A DNA stretch of 64,000 bases, from assembly GCF_003633615.1 (NCBI RefSeq), contig NZ_RBKU01000001.1, positions 4,216,001-4,280,000 of the forward strand. Reading direction: 5' to 3'. Source of the stretch: Mucilaginibacter gracilis. Lineage in GTDB: Bacteria > Bacteroidota > Bacteroidia > Sphingobacteriales > Sphingobacteriaceae. Within the stretch, counting starts at the first letter, position 1. Every line of letters begins with the position of its first letter. Made by a program: the position numbers and the translations under genes. Below the pieces are notes generated by a model. It did not search any database and was not told the DNA's origin. It was given only the letters and a program-made list of their open reading frames with translations. This document shows positions 17,308 through 24,876 of the stretch, piece by piece.

Positions 17308-18093
17308 ATGTTTAGCACAAGATACCAGTATATAGCCATTTTATTTTGTTGCGTGGCTGGGGGGCTAGCCTCATGCACACAGGATGAAAAACAAAACACT
17401 CCTGTTGCGGCTGCACCTGTAAAAGCAGCTTTGATGGCTCCGTTCCGCTATCATAAAATGATAGAAAGCTCACCCGGAAAATACTTTGATGTTTTTGGGT
17501 GGGGCAGGGGTAAAGATTCGTCGGGCGCTTACATGATACTTCATTCCGATTCAACAGGTAAGCAATACAGCAACACAGGCGGCGATTTGGAAGGCTCCAT
17601 TATTGATATTTACAACACCGATATGAATATGGATGGCAACCCCGAAATATTGATAGAGGCTAAAGCCAAGGATACTACTAACCATGTTAATATTTACGCC
17701 TACGAGTTTAGAGGTGCAAAATCGCAAAAGCTGGATTTCCCAAAACTAACCACAAAAACTAAAAAGGGTTATCGTGGCGATGATAATTTTTACATTAAAG
17801 ATGGCAGCCTGGTGCGTGAGTTTCCCATTTACGAAGGCAGCGGCAAAAATGCAAAACCCACCGGCAAAAAAAAGATACTGCAATACAGCCTGCGTAACAA
17901 TGTGTTTAGCGTAAATGATATTAGCCCTGTTGATAGTTCGGCTATTAAAAAACCTGTTATTGTGCCGGTGGCAAAAAAGCCTGTAGCAAAGGTTGAAAAG
18001 CCCACTGTGGTCGAAAAAAAATCGACTAAAAAGAAAAAGAAACAAAAGGAAGAAACCCACACCAAAAAAAGGAAACATAAACCCAGAGATTGA
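17308..18093 (+). CDS. Lipoprotein with Lys-rich tail, possibly PliI-like lysozyme inhibitor domain
   Basis: 261 residues. A lipoprotein signal with lipobox LASC (Cys at residue 23) is followed by a Pro/Ala linker. The main domain (about 45-205) includes IDIYNTDMNMDGNPEILIEAKA, which reads like a D.N.DG calcium-type loop, and GYRGDDNFYIKDGSLVREFP with a later PTGKKKILQYSL. The last two segments recall PliI-type lysozyme inhibitors from memory, but this is uncertain. The final 50 residues are very Lys-rich (KKSTKKKKKQKEE). The gene lies 23 bp after the hexosaminidase gene and is probably co-transcribed with it. Confidence 0.6.
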   Translation: MFSTRYQYIAILFCCVAGGLASCTQDEKQNTPVAAAPVKAALMAPFRYHKMIESSPGKYFDVFGWGRGKDSSGAYMILHSDSTGKQYSNTGGDLEGSIIDIYNTDMNMDGNPEILIEAKAKDTTNHVNIYAYEFRGAKSQKLDFPKLTTKTKKGYRGDDNFYIKDGSLVREFPIYEGSGKNAKPTGKKKILQYSLRNNVFSVNDISPVDSSAIKKPVIVPVAKKPVAKVEKPTVVEKKSTKKKKKQKEETHTKKRKHKPRD

Positions 18094-18492
18094 TTGCTGT
18101 TTTAAATAAACAACGGTTTACTTAAATACCAATTCACTGATAGGCCACAGTATTTGTTTGATAAACTGGGCGTTAAAAAGCAAAGGCATTGGTAATACCA
18201 ACCCCAAAAACGCCCATAATTTGCGAAATAGCCTATTATTTAACAGGTGATTAGTTGGTTTGCTAACGTTTACTTTGTATGTGTTTAATATTTACGCCAT
18301 CGCCTAGAACGGCGAAGCGGTGCAGTTTATACACGAATATCCGTTTGGTGAGCCATTAGGTTAGCTTTAAACATTTTTTTAAAAAATTTTGGGTTTCATT
18401 TTAAAGCCACCAGCGGTGCCCAATATGCGCCTAAACGCAACATACAGCAATTATGCTGTTAGCCTCACCACGTAAAAGCCATTTTGCTAAAG
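18094..18492. other. Gene-free stretch between convergent genes
   Basis: About 400 bp with no convincing reading frame. It contains a 7-bp outer stem (GGGCGTT with AACGCCC) around a perfect 13-bp palindrome TTGGTAATACCAA (18189-18201), which could be a small structured element or a weak terminator for either flanking gene. Otherwise nothing is recognised. Confidence 0.4.
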
Positions 18493-20922
18493 TTAATATA
18501 TTGGCGGATACTTATCCGGATAGGTTTCCCCCATCATGTTATAAACCATTTCAACAATATCTTCGTGCGATGGCTTGCTGTAATAATCACCATCCGAGCC
18601 GTAAGGCGGGCGGTGTTGTTTGGCGGTTAGTGTACGTGGTTGGCTATCCAAATTAAAATAGCCGTTTTGTTTTTCTAATATATGTTGCAATATATATGCA
18701 GAACCACCACCCGGAACGTCCTCATCAACAACCAAAAGTTTATTGGTTTTTTGTAACGACCGGCCACAAGCATGGTCGAGATCAAAAGGATAAAGCGTTT
18801 GCGGATCAATAATTTCAGCGTTTATCCCAATAGCTTTAAGTTCTTCCGCGGCTTCTTGTACAATGCGCAGCGTTGAACCGTATGATACGATGGTGATGTC
18901 GTTCCCTTCGCGTAAAATTTCTACACGGCCTAGTGGTACAGTAAATTCGCCTACGTTTTGCGGCAATTTCTCTTTTAACCGGTAGCCGTTAAGGCATTCA
19001 ATAACCAGGGCAGGCTCGTCGCCACGCAGTAAGGTATTGTACATCCCGGCAGCCTGCGTCATGTTACGGGGCACGCAAATATGTATTCCGCGTAAAGCAT
19101 TCAAAATAAAACCAAGCGGCGAACCCGAGTGCCAAATGCCCTCAAGCCTGTGGCCGCGCGTGCGTATAATTAGCGGAGCCTTTTGCCCGGCTTTGGTGCG
19201 GTAACTTAAACTTGCCAGGTCGTCGCTTAAAACGTTCATGGCATACATTAAATAATCAAGGTATTGCACCTCGGCAATAGGGCGCAAGCCGCGCATGGCC
19301 AATCCCATACCCTGGCCAACAATTGTAGCTTCGCGTATGCCGGTATCTACAATACGCAAATCGCCAAACTTGTTTTGTAAGCCCGCAAAACCCTGGTTTA
19401 CATCGCCTATGGCACCAACATCTTCGCCAAAAGCTACAATACTTTTGTCGCGTATAAAGTTGGCCTCAAAACAGGCATTTAAAATCTCACGCCCGTCAAT
19501 CATACTATCGTTATCCCAATTATAATCGGGGGCAACTGTGGGCACGTATAGTGGCGAATGTGGTGTATCGGTAAAAAGCTTGGTATTAAAGCGGTCGTTA
19601 TTTTTTGCCGATTCTGTATTAAACCAGTTTAAAAGCTCGGTGCGGGCCTCATTACTTTCGTTTGCGGTAGCTAATAACGATTTGCGTATTGCCGCTATCA
19701 CATCACGGCGTGCAGGGTCAAAGCATTCGCTAAGTGTTTTATTAATAGCCAGCAACCGCTCGCTTTGCGCCGATACCAGGGCAAGGTTATTTATCAATAA
19801 GGTTGCATGGGTAAGTTCGCCTTTTATTTCGCTTTCCAAATCGTTCCAGGCATCGCGTTGGCAATTGCGCACGTATTTTTTAGCGGTATTTTCTAATTCA
19901 TCTAGTTCTTCGGCAGTTGCAATGGCCGATTCAACCATCCATTTGCGCATTTGCACCAGGCAATCGTGCTCATCTTCCCAGGCCAGGCGTTCTTTTGATT
20001 TATAACGCTCGTGCGAGCCAGAAGTTGAGTGGCCTTGAGGCTGAGTCATTTCCGTAACATGTATCAGCACGGGCACGTGTTGTTCACGGCAAATAGCAAT
20101 GGCTTTTTCGTAAGTTTCGCAAAGGCCAACATAATCCCAACCGCGAACCTTAAATATTTCGTAGCCGTTGGTATTGCCCTCGCGCTGAAAGCCCTTTAAT
20201 ATTTCGGATATATCTTCTTTGGTGGTTTGGTATTTTGCCGGTACCGATATGCCGTAAGCATCATCCCAAACAGAAATGGCCATGGGTACAGCCAATACGC
20301 CTGCGGCGTTAAATGCCTCAAAAAACAATCCTTCGGATGTTGACGCATTACCTATTGTGCCAAAGGCAACTTCGTTACCATTTACCGAGAAGTTTTTGAG
20401 ATAAGCCAATTCTTTATTTTCGCGGTACAGTTTTGATGCGTAAGCCAAACCAAGTAAACGGGGCATATGCCCCCCGGTTGTCGAAATATCCGACGCGCAA
20501 TTCATCATCTCCGTTAAATCGTACCAGTCGCCGTTTTCGTCAATAGTGCGGGTTGCAAAATGGCAATTCATTTGCCTTCCGGCAGATGCAGGGTCTTTTT
20601 CTAAACTTGGGTTGGCATATAATTGCGAAAAAAACTCCTTTAACGAGCACATTCCGGTGGCAAACATAAAAGTTTGATCGCGATAATAGCCTGAGCGCCA
20701 ATCGCCTTTGCGGAAAGTTTTTGCCATGGCCAGTTGGGCAACCTCCTTGCCATCGCCAAAAATACCAAACTTGGCCTTGCCGGTAAGTACTTCCCGGCGG
20801 CCCAGTATACTGGCCTGCCTGCTTTCAAATCCTACACGGTAGTCAGTAATAACAATGTGTTTAAAATCGTCAAAACTAAGCTGTGATATTTCGGATTGGT
20901 TGTAATTCTCGTTAGCAGGCAT
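18493..20922 (-). CDS. 2-oxoacid dehydrogenase E1 component, alpha and beta subunits fused
   Basis: 809 residues from the ATG at 20922 (MPANENYNQ). An upstream GTG at 20943 overlaps the promoter box and is rejected. The first half is an E1 alpha (thiamine diphosphate) domain with GDGKEVAQLAMAKTF, YYRDQTFM, GNASTSEGLFFEAFNAAGV and HSTSGSHERY. The second half (about 460-809) is E1 beta with FGEDVGAIGDVNQGF, DTGIREATIVGQGMGLA and VVDEDVPGGGSAYI. The enzyme decarboxylates a 2-oxoacid, most likely branched-chain, and hands the acyl group to an E2 lipoyl enzyme. No E2 or E3 gene lies in the window. The fused form is common in Bacteroidota. Confidence 0.92.
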   Translation of the reverse strand: MPANENYNQSEISQLSFDDFKHIVITDYRVGFESRQASILGRREVLTGKAKFGIFGDGKEVAQLAMAKTFRKGDWRSGYYRDQTFMFATGMCSLKEFFSQLYANPSLEKDPASAGRQMNCHFATRTIDENGDWYDLTEMMNCASDISTTGGHMPRLLGLAYASKLYRENKELAYLKNFSVNGNEVAFGTIGNASTSEGLFFEAFNAAGVLAVPMAISVWDDAYGISVPAKYQTTKEDISEILKGFQREGNTNGYEIFKVRGWDYVGLCETYEKAIAICREQHVPVLIHVTEMTQPQGHSTSGSHERYKSKERLAWEDEHDCLVQMRKWMVESAIATAEELDELENTAKKYVRNCQRDAWNDLESEIKGELTHATLLINNLALVSAQSERLLAINKTLSECFDPARRDVIAAIRKSLLATANESNEARTELLNWFNTESAKNNDRFNTKLFTDTPHSPLYVPTVAPDYNWDNDSMIDGREILNACFEANFIRDKSIVAFGEDVGAIGDVNQGFAGLQNKFGDLRIVDTGIREATIVGQGMGLAMRGLRPIAEVQYLDYLMYAMNVLSDDLASLSYRTKAGQKAPLIIRTRGHRLEGIWHSGSPLGFILNALRGIHICVPRNMTQAAGMYNTLLRGDEPALVIECLNGYRLKEKLPQNVGEFTVPLGRVEILREGNDITIVSYGSTLRIVQEAAEELKAIGINAEIIDPQTLYPFDLDHACGRSLQKTNKLLVVDEDVPGGGSAYILQHILEKQNGYFNLDSQPRTLTAKQHRPPYGSDGDYYSKPSHEDIVEMVYNMMGETYPDKYPPIY

Positions 20923-20942
20923 ATATAATTTGGTTGTTAACA

Positions 20943-20950
20943 CAAAAGTA
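20943..20950 (-). promoter_or_regulatory. -7 promoter box of the E1 dehydrogenase gene (TACTTTTG)
   Basis: Read on the minus strand, TACTTTTG matches TAnnTTTG. It ends 20 bp before the ATG at 20922. Confidence 0.6.
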
Positions 20951-21264
20951 TAAAATTCAATTTTGCTTTTGTGGTATTTACTTTATAAAACCGATACTTT
21001 TAACTATAGTTTTTTTGAAGTAAATATTTACTTACTTTCGTAAAAAAACGCAGCACGTAAATAAGCCCCGTGCCACAATAATAGCAAATATATGGCATAT
21101 GGGGATAGTAGAAAACATTAATTTTACACTGTGTTTAAATACAGGCAATCAAATAAATGATTAATAATAGATTGCAAAATTAAACTTTACTTGTTATTTT
21201 TAGTCGAAATAATTAATACATTAGTTTAACATTTAGAAAGCATTAATACAAACAACATAACAAT
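20951..21264. other. Divergent intergenic region with a 16-bp palindrome
   Basis: 314 bp between the E1 gene (minus) and the DUF1573 gene (plus). It holds a perfect 16-bp palindrome, AAGTAAATATTTACTT (21018-21033), followed immediately by TTACTTTCG, a near match to the -7 box on the plus strand. The palindrome is a candidate operator. No reading frame of note. Confidence 0.4.
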
Positions 21265-21669
21265 ATGAAAAAGTTAATTATGATTTGCGCTGTAATTTTA
21301 GGTTTTACCGTTACGGCATCGGCACAAACAGATAATAAAGCCGAGTTTAAATTTGTAGAAGAAAAACACGATTTTGGTAAAATACCACAAGGCAAGCCCG
21401 TTACTACCGAGTTTACCTTTACAAATATTGGCGAAGAGCCTTTAATTTTAAGTAATGTACAACCTACCTGCGGTTGCACCATTGCCGATTTTACAAAAAC
21501 ACCTGTATTAAAAGGTGCTAAGGGTGTTATAAAAATTACTTATAACGCTGCTGTGGCAAGCGTTTTTTCTAAAACAATTGTGGTAACATCAAACGCAAAA
21601 ACCCCAACCAAAAACCTCATTATTATGGGCGAGGTAATGCCGGCGGCTGCGGTTGCTGGTAGTAAATAA
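21265..21669 (+). CDS. DUF1573 secreted protein
   Basis: 134 residues: signal peptide (MKKLIMICAVILGFTVTASA) then one DUF1573 domain with KFVEEKHDFGKIPQGKPVTTEFTFTNIGEEPLILSNVQPTCGCTIADF. The invariant PTCGCT and the immunoglobulin-like (ASH/MSP-type) beta pattern identify the family. Function is unknown; the proteins are exported in Bacteroidota and often occur as single genes. Terminator follows 23 bp after the stop. Confidence 0.93.
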   Translation: MKKLIMICAVILGFTVTASAQTDNKAEFKFVEEKHDFGKIPQGKPVTTEFTFTNIGEEPLILSNVQPTCGCTIADFTKTPVLKGAKGVIKITYNAAVASVFSKTIVVTSNAKTPTKNLIIMGEVMPAAAVAGSK

Positions 21670-21692
21670 GCTAAAAAAATAAATTATATAAT

Positions 21693-21725
21693 CCCTTACC
21701 TTTAAAAGGTAGGGGACTTTTTTTT
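21693..21725 (+). terminator. Rho-independent terminator after the DUF1573 gene
   Basis: Stem of about 11 bp (CCCTTACCTTT with AAAGGTAGGGG, one G-T pair), followed by ACTTTTTTTT. Confidence 0.85.
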
Positions 21726-21762
21726 GCTTTAATTTGAATTATGTACCGGTGTTGATTTTTAC

Positions 21763-21770
21763 TAATTTTG
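21763..21770 (+). promoter_or_regulatory. -7 promoter box (TAATTTTG) four bases from the aminotransferase start
   Basis: Matches TAnnTTTG. Only CCGC separates it from the ATG at 21775, so a leaderless mRNA is predicted. Confidence 0.65.
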
Positions 21771-21774
21771 CCGC

Positions 21775-22974
21775 ATGCCAAAAATTTCGCAAAAAGGCAG
21801 GGAAATGCCTGCTTCGCCCATCAGAAAGTTAACGCCATTTGCCGACAAAGCTAAACAACAAGGAAAAAAAGTTTACCATTTAAACATCGGTCAGCCGGAT
21901 ATAGAAACTCCCGAAGGCATGCTCAATGCCATTAAAAACATCGATTTTAAGGTTTGGGCCTACACAGCGTCCGAGGGTACGTTATCATACCGCACAAAGC
22001 TCACATCCTACTACAATAAATTGGGCTACAATATTACGCCCGATAATATTATTGTTACCACAGGTGGTTCCGAAGCAATCATTATCACAATGCTTACCTG
22101 CCTTAACCCTGGCGACGAAGTGATAATACCAGAGCCATTTTACGCCAATTACAACGGCTTTGCCTGCCAGAGCGATGTAGTGGTAAAACCCATATTATCG
22201 TACATTGAAAACGGCTTTGCCTTACCCGCCATTGCCGAATTTGAAAAGCTGATAACCGATAAAACCAAGGCCATTATAATTTGCAACCCTAATAACCCAA
22301 CGGGCTATTTATACTCGCCCGAGGAGTTGGAAGCTTTAAAGCAGTTGGCACTAAAATACGATTTGTACTTGTTTAGCGACGAGGCTTACCGCGAATTTTG
22401 CTATGATGGCCGCACATTTATATCGCCCATGCACCTTAACGGTTTGGATGAGAATGTGGTTGTGTTAGACACCGTGAGCAAACGATATAGCGCTTGCGGA
22501 GCACGTTTGGGTTGTATGATTACAAAAAATAAGAACATCATCTCGTCGGCACTTAAATTTGCCCAGGCCAGGCTTAGTCCGGGTATGGTTGAGCAAATAG
22601 CGGGCGAAGCTGCTGTTGATACTCCTGATGAATATTTTAAGAAGGTTAATAAAGAATATACCCATCGCCGCGATGTGCTGGTACAAGCCTTAAATAAGAT
22701 GGAAGGCGTATTTTGCCCTAACCCCGGTGGAGCTTTTTATGTGGTGGCCACATTCCCTATTGATAACGCCGATAAATTTTGCCAATGGATGCTCGAAGAA
22801 TTTGAGTACGATAACCAAACCGTGATGATGGCACCTGCAACCGGCTTTTATAGTACACCCGGTGCTGGCTTAAATCAGGTTAGGATGGCCTATGTGTTAA
22901 ACGCCGACGACTTACAAAAGGCTATGGTTTGTTTAGAGAAAGCCTTACAGGTATATCCGGGAAGAGTAGGGTAG
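21775..22974 (+). CDS. PLP-dependent aminotransferase, class I/II (aspartate aminotransferase-like)
   Basis: 399 residues, fold type I. Conserved features: NIGQPDIETPEG at the substrate site, TTGGSEAI, ICNPNNPTGYLYS, FSDEAYREF, the PLP-binding K236 in SKRYSACGARLG, and the C-terminal RMAYVLN that includes the Arg binding the substrate carboxylate. It probably transfers amino groups between an amino acid and 2-oxoglutarate; the exact substrate cannot be read from sequence. The start at 21775 is supported by the family-typical MPKISQKG...MPASPIRKL opening, so the promoter truly sits next to the start codon. Ends about 70 bp before the tmRNA promoter. Confidence 0.93.
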   Translation: MPKISQKGREMPASPIRKLTPFADKAKQQGKKVYHLNIGQPDIETPEGMLNAIKNIDFKVWAYTASEGTLSYRTKLTSYYNKLGYNITPDNIIVTTGGSEAIIITMLTCLNPGDEVIIPEPFYANYNGFACQSDVVVKPILSYIENGFALPAIAEFEKLITDKTKAIIICNPNNPTGYLYSPEELEALKQLALKYDLYLFSDEAYREFCYDGRTFISPMHLNGLDENVVVLDTVSKRYSACGARLGCMITKNKNIISSALKFAQARLSPGMVEQIAGEAAVDTPDEYFKKVNKEYTHRRDVLVQALNKMEGVFCPNPGGAFYVVATFPIDNADKFCQWMLEEFEYDNQTVMMAPATGFYSTPGAGLNQVRMAYVLNADDLQKAMVCLEKALQVYPGRVG

Positions 22975-23043
22975 CATTAATAGCAGTAGCACGTTATTTT
23001 AACAAAAAATTCAACACTGCTACTGCCGCTGCAACTAAAACCG

Positions 23044-23051
23044 TATCTTTG
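23044..23051 (+). promoter_or_regulatory. -7 promoter box of the tmRNA gene (TATCTTTG)
   Basis: Matches TAnnTTTG. It ends 23 nt before the predicted mature 5' end at 23075, so a short precursor leader would be removed by RNase P. Confidence 0.65.
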
Positions 23052-23074
23052 CAATCTTATCAACACCAAAAATT

Positions 23075-23439
23075 GGGCTCGACCGGAATTGACAGGATGG
23101 AGATAAGTAGGTAAGCATGCAGCGCGTTGGGTGAATTAGCGCTTTAATCTGAACGCTCAAACTTTCAAATGGCGAAAATCAATTTGCCTTAGCTGCTTAA
23201 TTTAGAATTAACTAGCTTTTGTCCCGCCGGTGTTCTGTTTCATTGAACTGGCAATAGGGGCACCGACAAATGAAACTGGCTTGCCAAAGGTGCGATAAGC
23301 GAGCGAGAACAAGCACATACGGAGGACGGTACAGGTGAGCGGCTAACCTTCCCCTTCCCGACAATTGAATAGCAGATAAGCATGTAGAAAGCATACCTTA
23401 TACCATGTTTGGACGAGGGTTCGAATCCCTCCGGGTCCA
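23075..23439 (+). ncRNA. ssrA: Transfer-messenger RNA (tmRNA)
   Basis: Rescues stalled ribosomes by trans-translation. The 5' acceptor strand GGGCTCG (23075-23081) pairs with CGGGTCC (23432-23438, using G-U pairs), with A as discriminator; CCA is not encoded. The T arm GAGGG-TTCGAAT-CCCTC lies just before. The tag reading frame at 23171-23200 (GGC GAA AAT CAA TTT GCC TTA GCT GCT TAA) gives GENQFALAA after the tRNA-carried Ala, close to the GENNYALAA type known in Bacteroidota. Pseudoknot-rich sequence separates tag and T arm. A terminator follows at once. The ends are inferred from pairing, with an uncertainty of one or two bases. Confidence 0.95.
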
Positions 23440-23440
23440 C

Positions 23441-23477
23441 AAAAAATCGCCTTATCATAACGATTTGGCGGTTTTTT
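23441..23477 (+). terminator. Rho-independent terminator of ssrA
   Basis: Stem of 11 bp (AAAAAATCGCC with GGCGGTTTTTT) with a 15-nt loop. The right arm provides the T-run. Confidence 0.85.
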
Positions 23478-23529
23478 CGTTTTAATTGCCGGGAAGTTGC
23501 CGGGATTTTAATATCTACGATTATTTACC

Positions 23530-23755
23530 TATTCCATGACATTAAGATACATTGTTTCAATGTACTTAACCCGCGCCTCTAAACTGGTTATTTTGTCTTG
23601 TAAGTCCTTAGTAGCGGATAAAGATAATTAACAACCTCTTCAGTATGCAATGTAGTTAAAGCCAATTTGAAATGTAAACCCGGCTGAAAAGCTAACACCC
23701 GATTGATGGTATAGGTTTTACTTCCGTAACTACATTTACGGGGGATTGATACCAT
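23530..23755 (-). pseudogene. Frameshifted remnant of a small coiled-coil protein gene
   Basis: From an ATG at 23755 the minus strand reads 55 codons (MVSIPRKCSYGSKTY ... EEVVNYLYPLLRTYKTK) to a stop at 23588. Near 23608-23620 another frame takes over and gives SATKDLQDKITSLEARVKYI followed by ETMYLNVME and a stop at 23530. That second part has the heptad pattern of a genuine coiled-coil C-terminus, and the natural joint would be YLYPLL-SATKDLQD. I infer one frameshift in a gene of about 75 codons. The product is not recognised. Its position just downstream of ssrA, a common integration site, is compatible with a decayed island fragment. The rest of 23478-23796 shows nothing. Confidence 0.4.
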
Positions 23756-23796
23756 CAGCTACTTTTTCAAATACATAACAACCAGGCATATAGCGG

Positions 23797-24714
23797 CTAA
23801 TTTCTTAGCGCAGTTTTATATAAACTTGGTGTAACACCTTCAATTTTTTTAAAGGTTCGGCTAAAATAATTGAGGTTATTAAAGCCTGCCTTAAAGCAAG
23901 CGTCGGATATGCTGTTGTATGGGTTGTTCATGAGTTGCTTAGCCAATAGTATCCGCTCTTTAATTATATAATCTACCGGCGATATGCCCAACTCGTGCTT
24001 AAACGCGCGGAAAAAACTTGGCTTACTCATAAAGGCCATTTGGCTTAAATTGTCGATGCTTAACTTGCCGGTAATGTGCTGCTTAATATACTCTAAAACA
24101 AAGGCAAAGCGGTTATTGGTTAGCTGATGCGCGTTATTTGCAACATCGTTGAGGTTCTGCATCTGCATAATACGGATCAGTAGTTCTTTTAAAGTAAGGT
24201 TAGCTAAAACATCCTTGGTTAGGGCGTCGCCAGTACTAATGCGTACCAGTTTATTAATGAGTTGCGCTAACTCATCATTATTAAAAAAGTGAAACTGGTT
24301 ATAGTTTAATTGCCAAATACCTTGGTCTTCGCGCGGGTAATTCTCATTCAAAAAATCAAGGGTGGATGTTATCTCATGCTGGTTAATGGCCAATGCTGTA
24401 CATTGCGATGGCTGCGCTGCCGTGGCCAACGGGAAATCAATTTTCATGGTGATATTTGGCGGCACTATAACGGTTTCTCCCGGAAGGTAATCAAAGCCCG
24501 GTTTATCAAAAAGGTGCATTACCTTTTTACCTCTTAGCATGCTGGTAATTACCAGGTCGCTAAAAGTTAAAGGCACCAGCTCGCTGCGCTCGTATGTTTC
24601 AAAAACATTCAGTTCGCAATGGCTCATGGTGTAGGCCCGGCGGGTTTCTACCAGTGTATGTATCTCTTTTTGGTTACTTAGGCTTAACGGACTAACCAGG
24701 TTTCTATTAGTCAT
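23797..24714 (-). CDS. AraC family transcriptional regulator
   Basis: 305 residues. The N-terminal part (about 1-190) is a cupin-type sensing domain of the AraC_N kind (ETYERSELVPLTFSDLVITSMLRGKKVMHLF, PGETVIVPPN). The C-terminal 100 residues form two helix-turn-helix motifs (LSIDNLSQMAFMSKPSFFRAFKHELGISP and SISDACFKAGFNNLNYFSRTFKKIEGVTP). It is divergent from the aldehyde dehydrogenase gene, 162 bp away, and very probably regulates it in response to an aldehyde or alcohol; this is inferred from gene order. Two TACCAT repeats in the gap are candidate binding sites. Confidence 0.92.
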   Translation of the reverse strand: MTNRNLVSPLSLSNQKEIHTLVETRRAYTMSHCELNVFETYERSELVPLTFSDLVITSMLRGKKVMHLFDKPGFDYLPGETVIVPPNITMKIDFPLATAAQPSQCTALAINQHEITSTLDFLNENYPREDQGIWQLNYNQFHFFNNDELAQLINKLVRISTGDALTKDVLANLTLKELLIRIMQMQNLNDVANNAHQLTNNRFAFVLEYIKQHITGKLSIDNLSQMAFMSKPSFFRAFKHELGISPVDYIIKERILLAKQLMNNPYNSISDACFKAGFNNLNYFSRTFKKIEGVTPSLYKTALRN

Positions 24715-24790
24715 TGGCTTACTAATTCAAAGCAAGTTATACATAGTTAACGGAATCGGCAAGCCCTAATTTATTTTGACATTATTGTGC

Positions 24791-24806
24791 TACCATTTGA
24801 TACCAT
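24791..24806. promoter_or_regulatory. Candidate AraC-type operator (TACCAT direct repeat)
   Basis: TACCAT at 24791-24796 and again at 24801-24806, exactly 10 bp apart and flanked by GTGC on both sides, lies between the divergent regulator and aldehyde dehydrogenase genes. One-helical-turn direct repeats suit AraC-family binding. No biochemical support. Confidence 0.4.
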
Positions 24807-24876
24807 AGTGCAAACCAGCGGTAAATAGTCCGCCTACATTAGTGCCACCAATTAATCTAAAAAAAGATCTAAAATT

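Noticed and set aside
23240..23458. Minus-strand 72-residue ORF with a GFEPSSKHG-like sequence
   Set aside because: It is the antisense of the tmRNA T arm and 3' part. This peptide is a well-known false ORF over tRNA-like genes.
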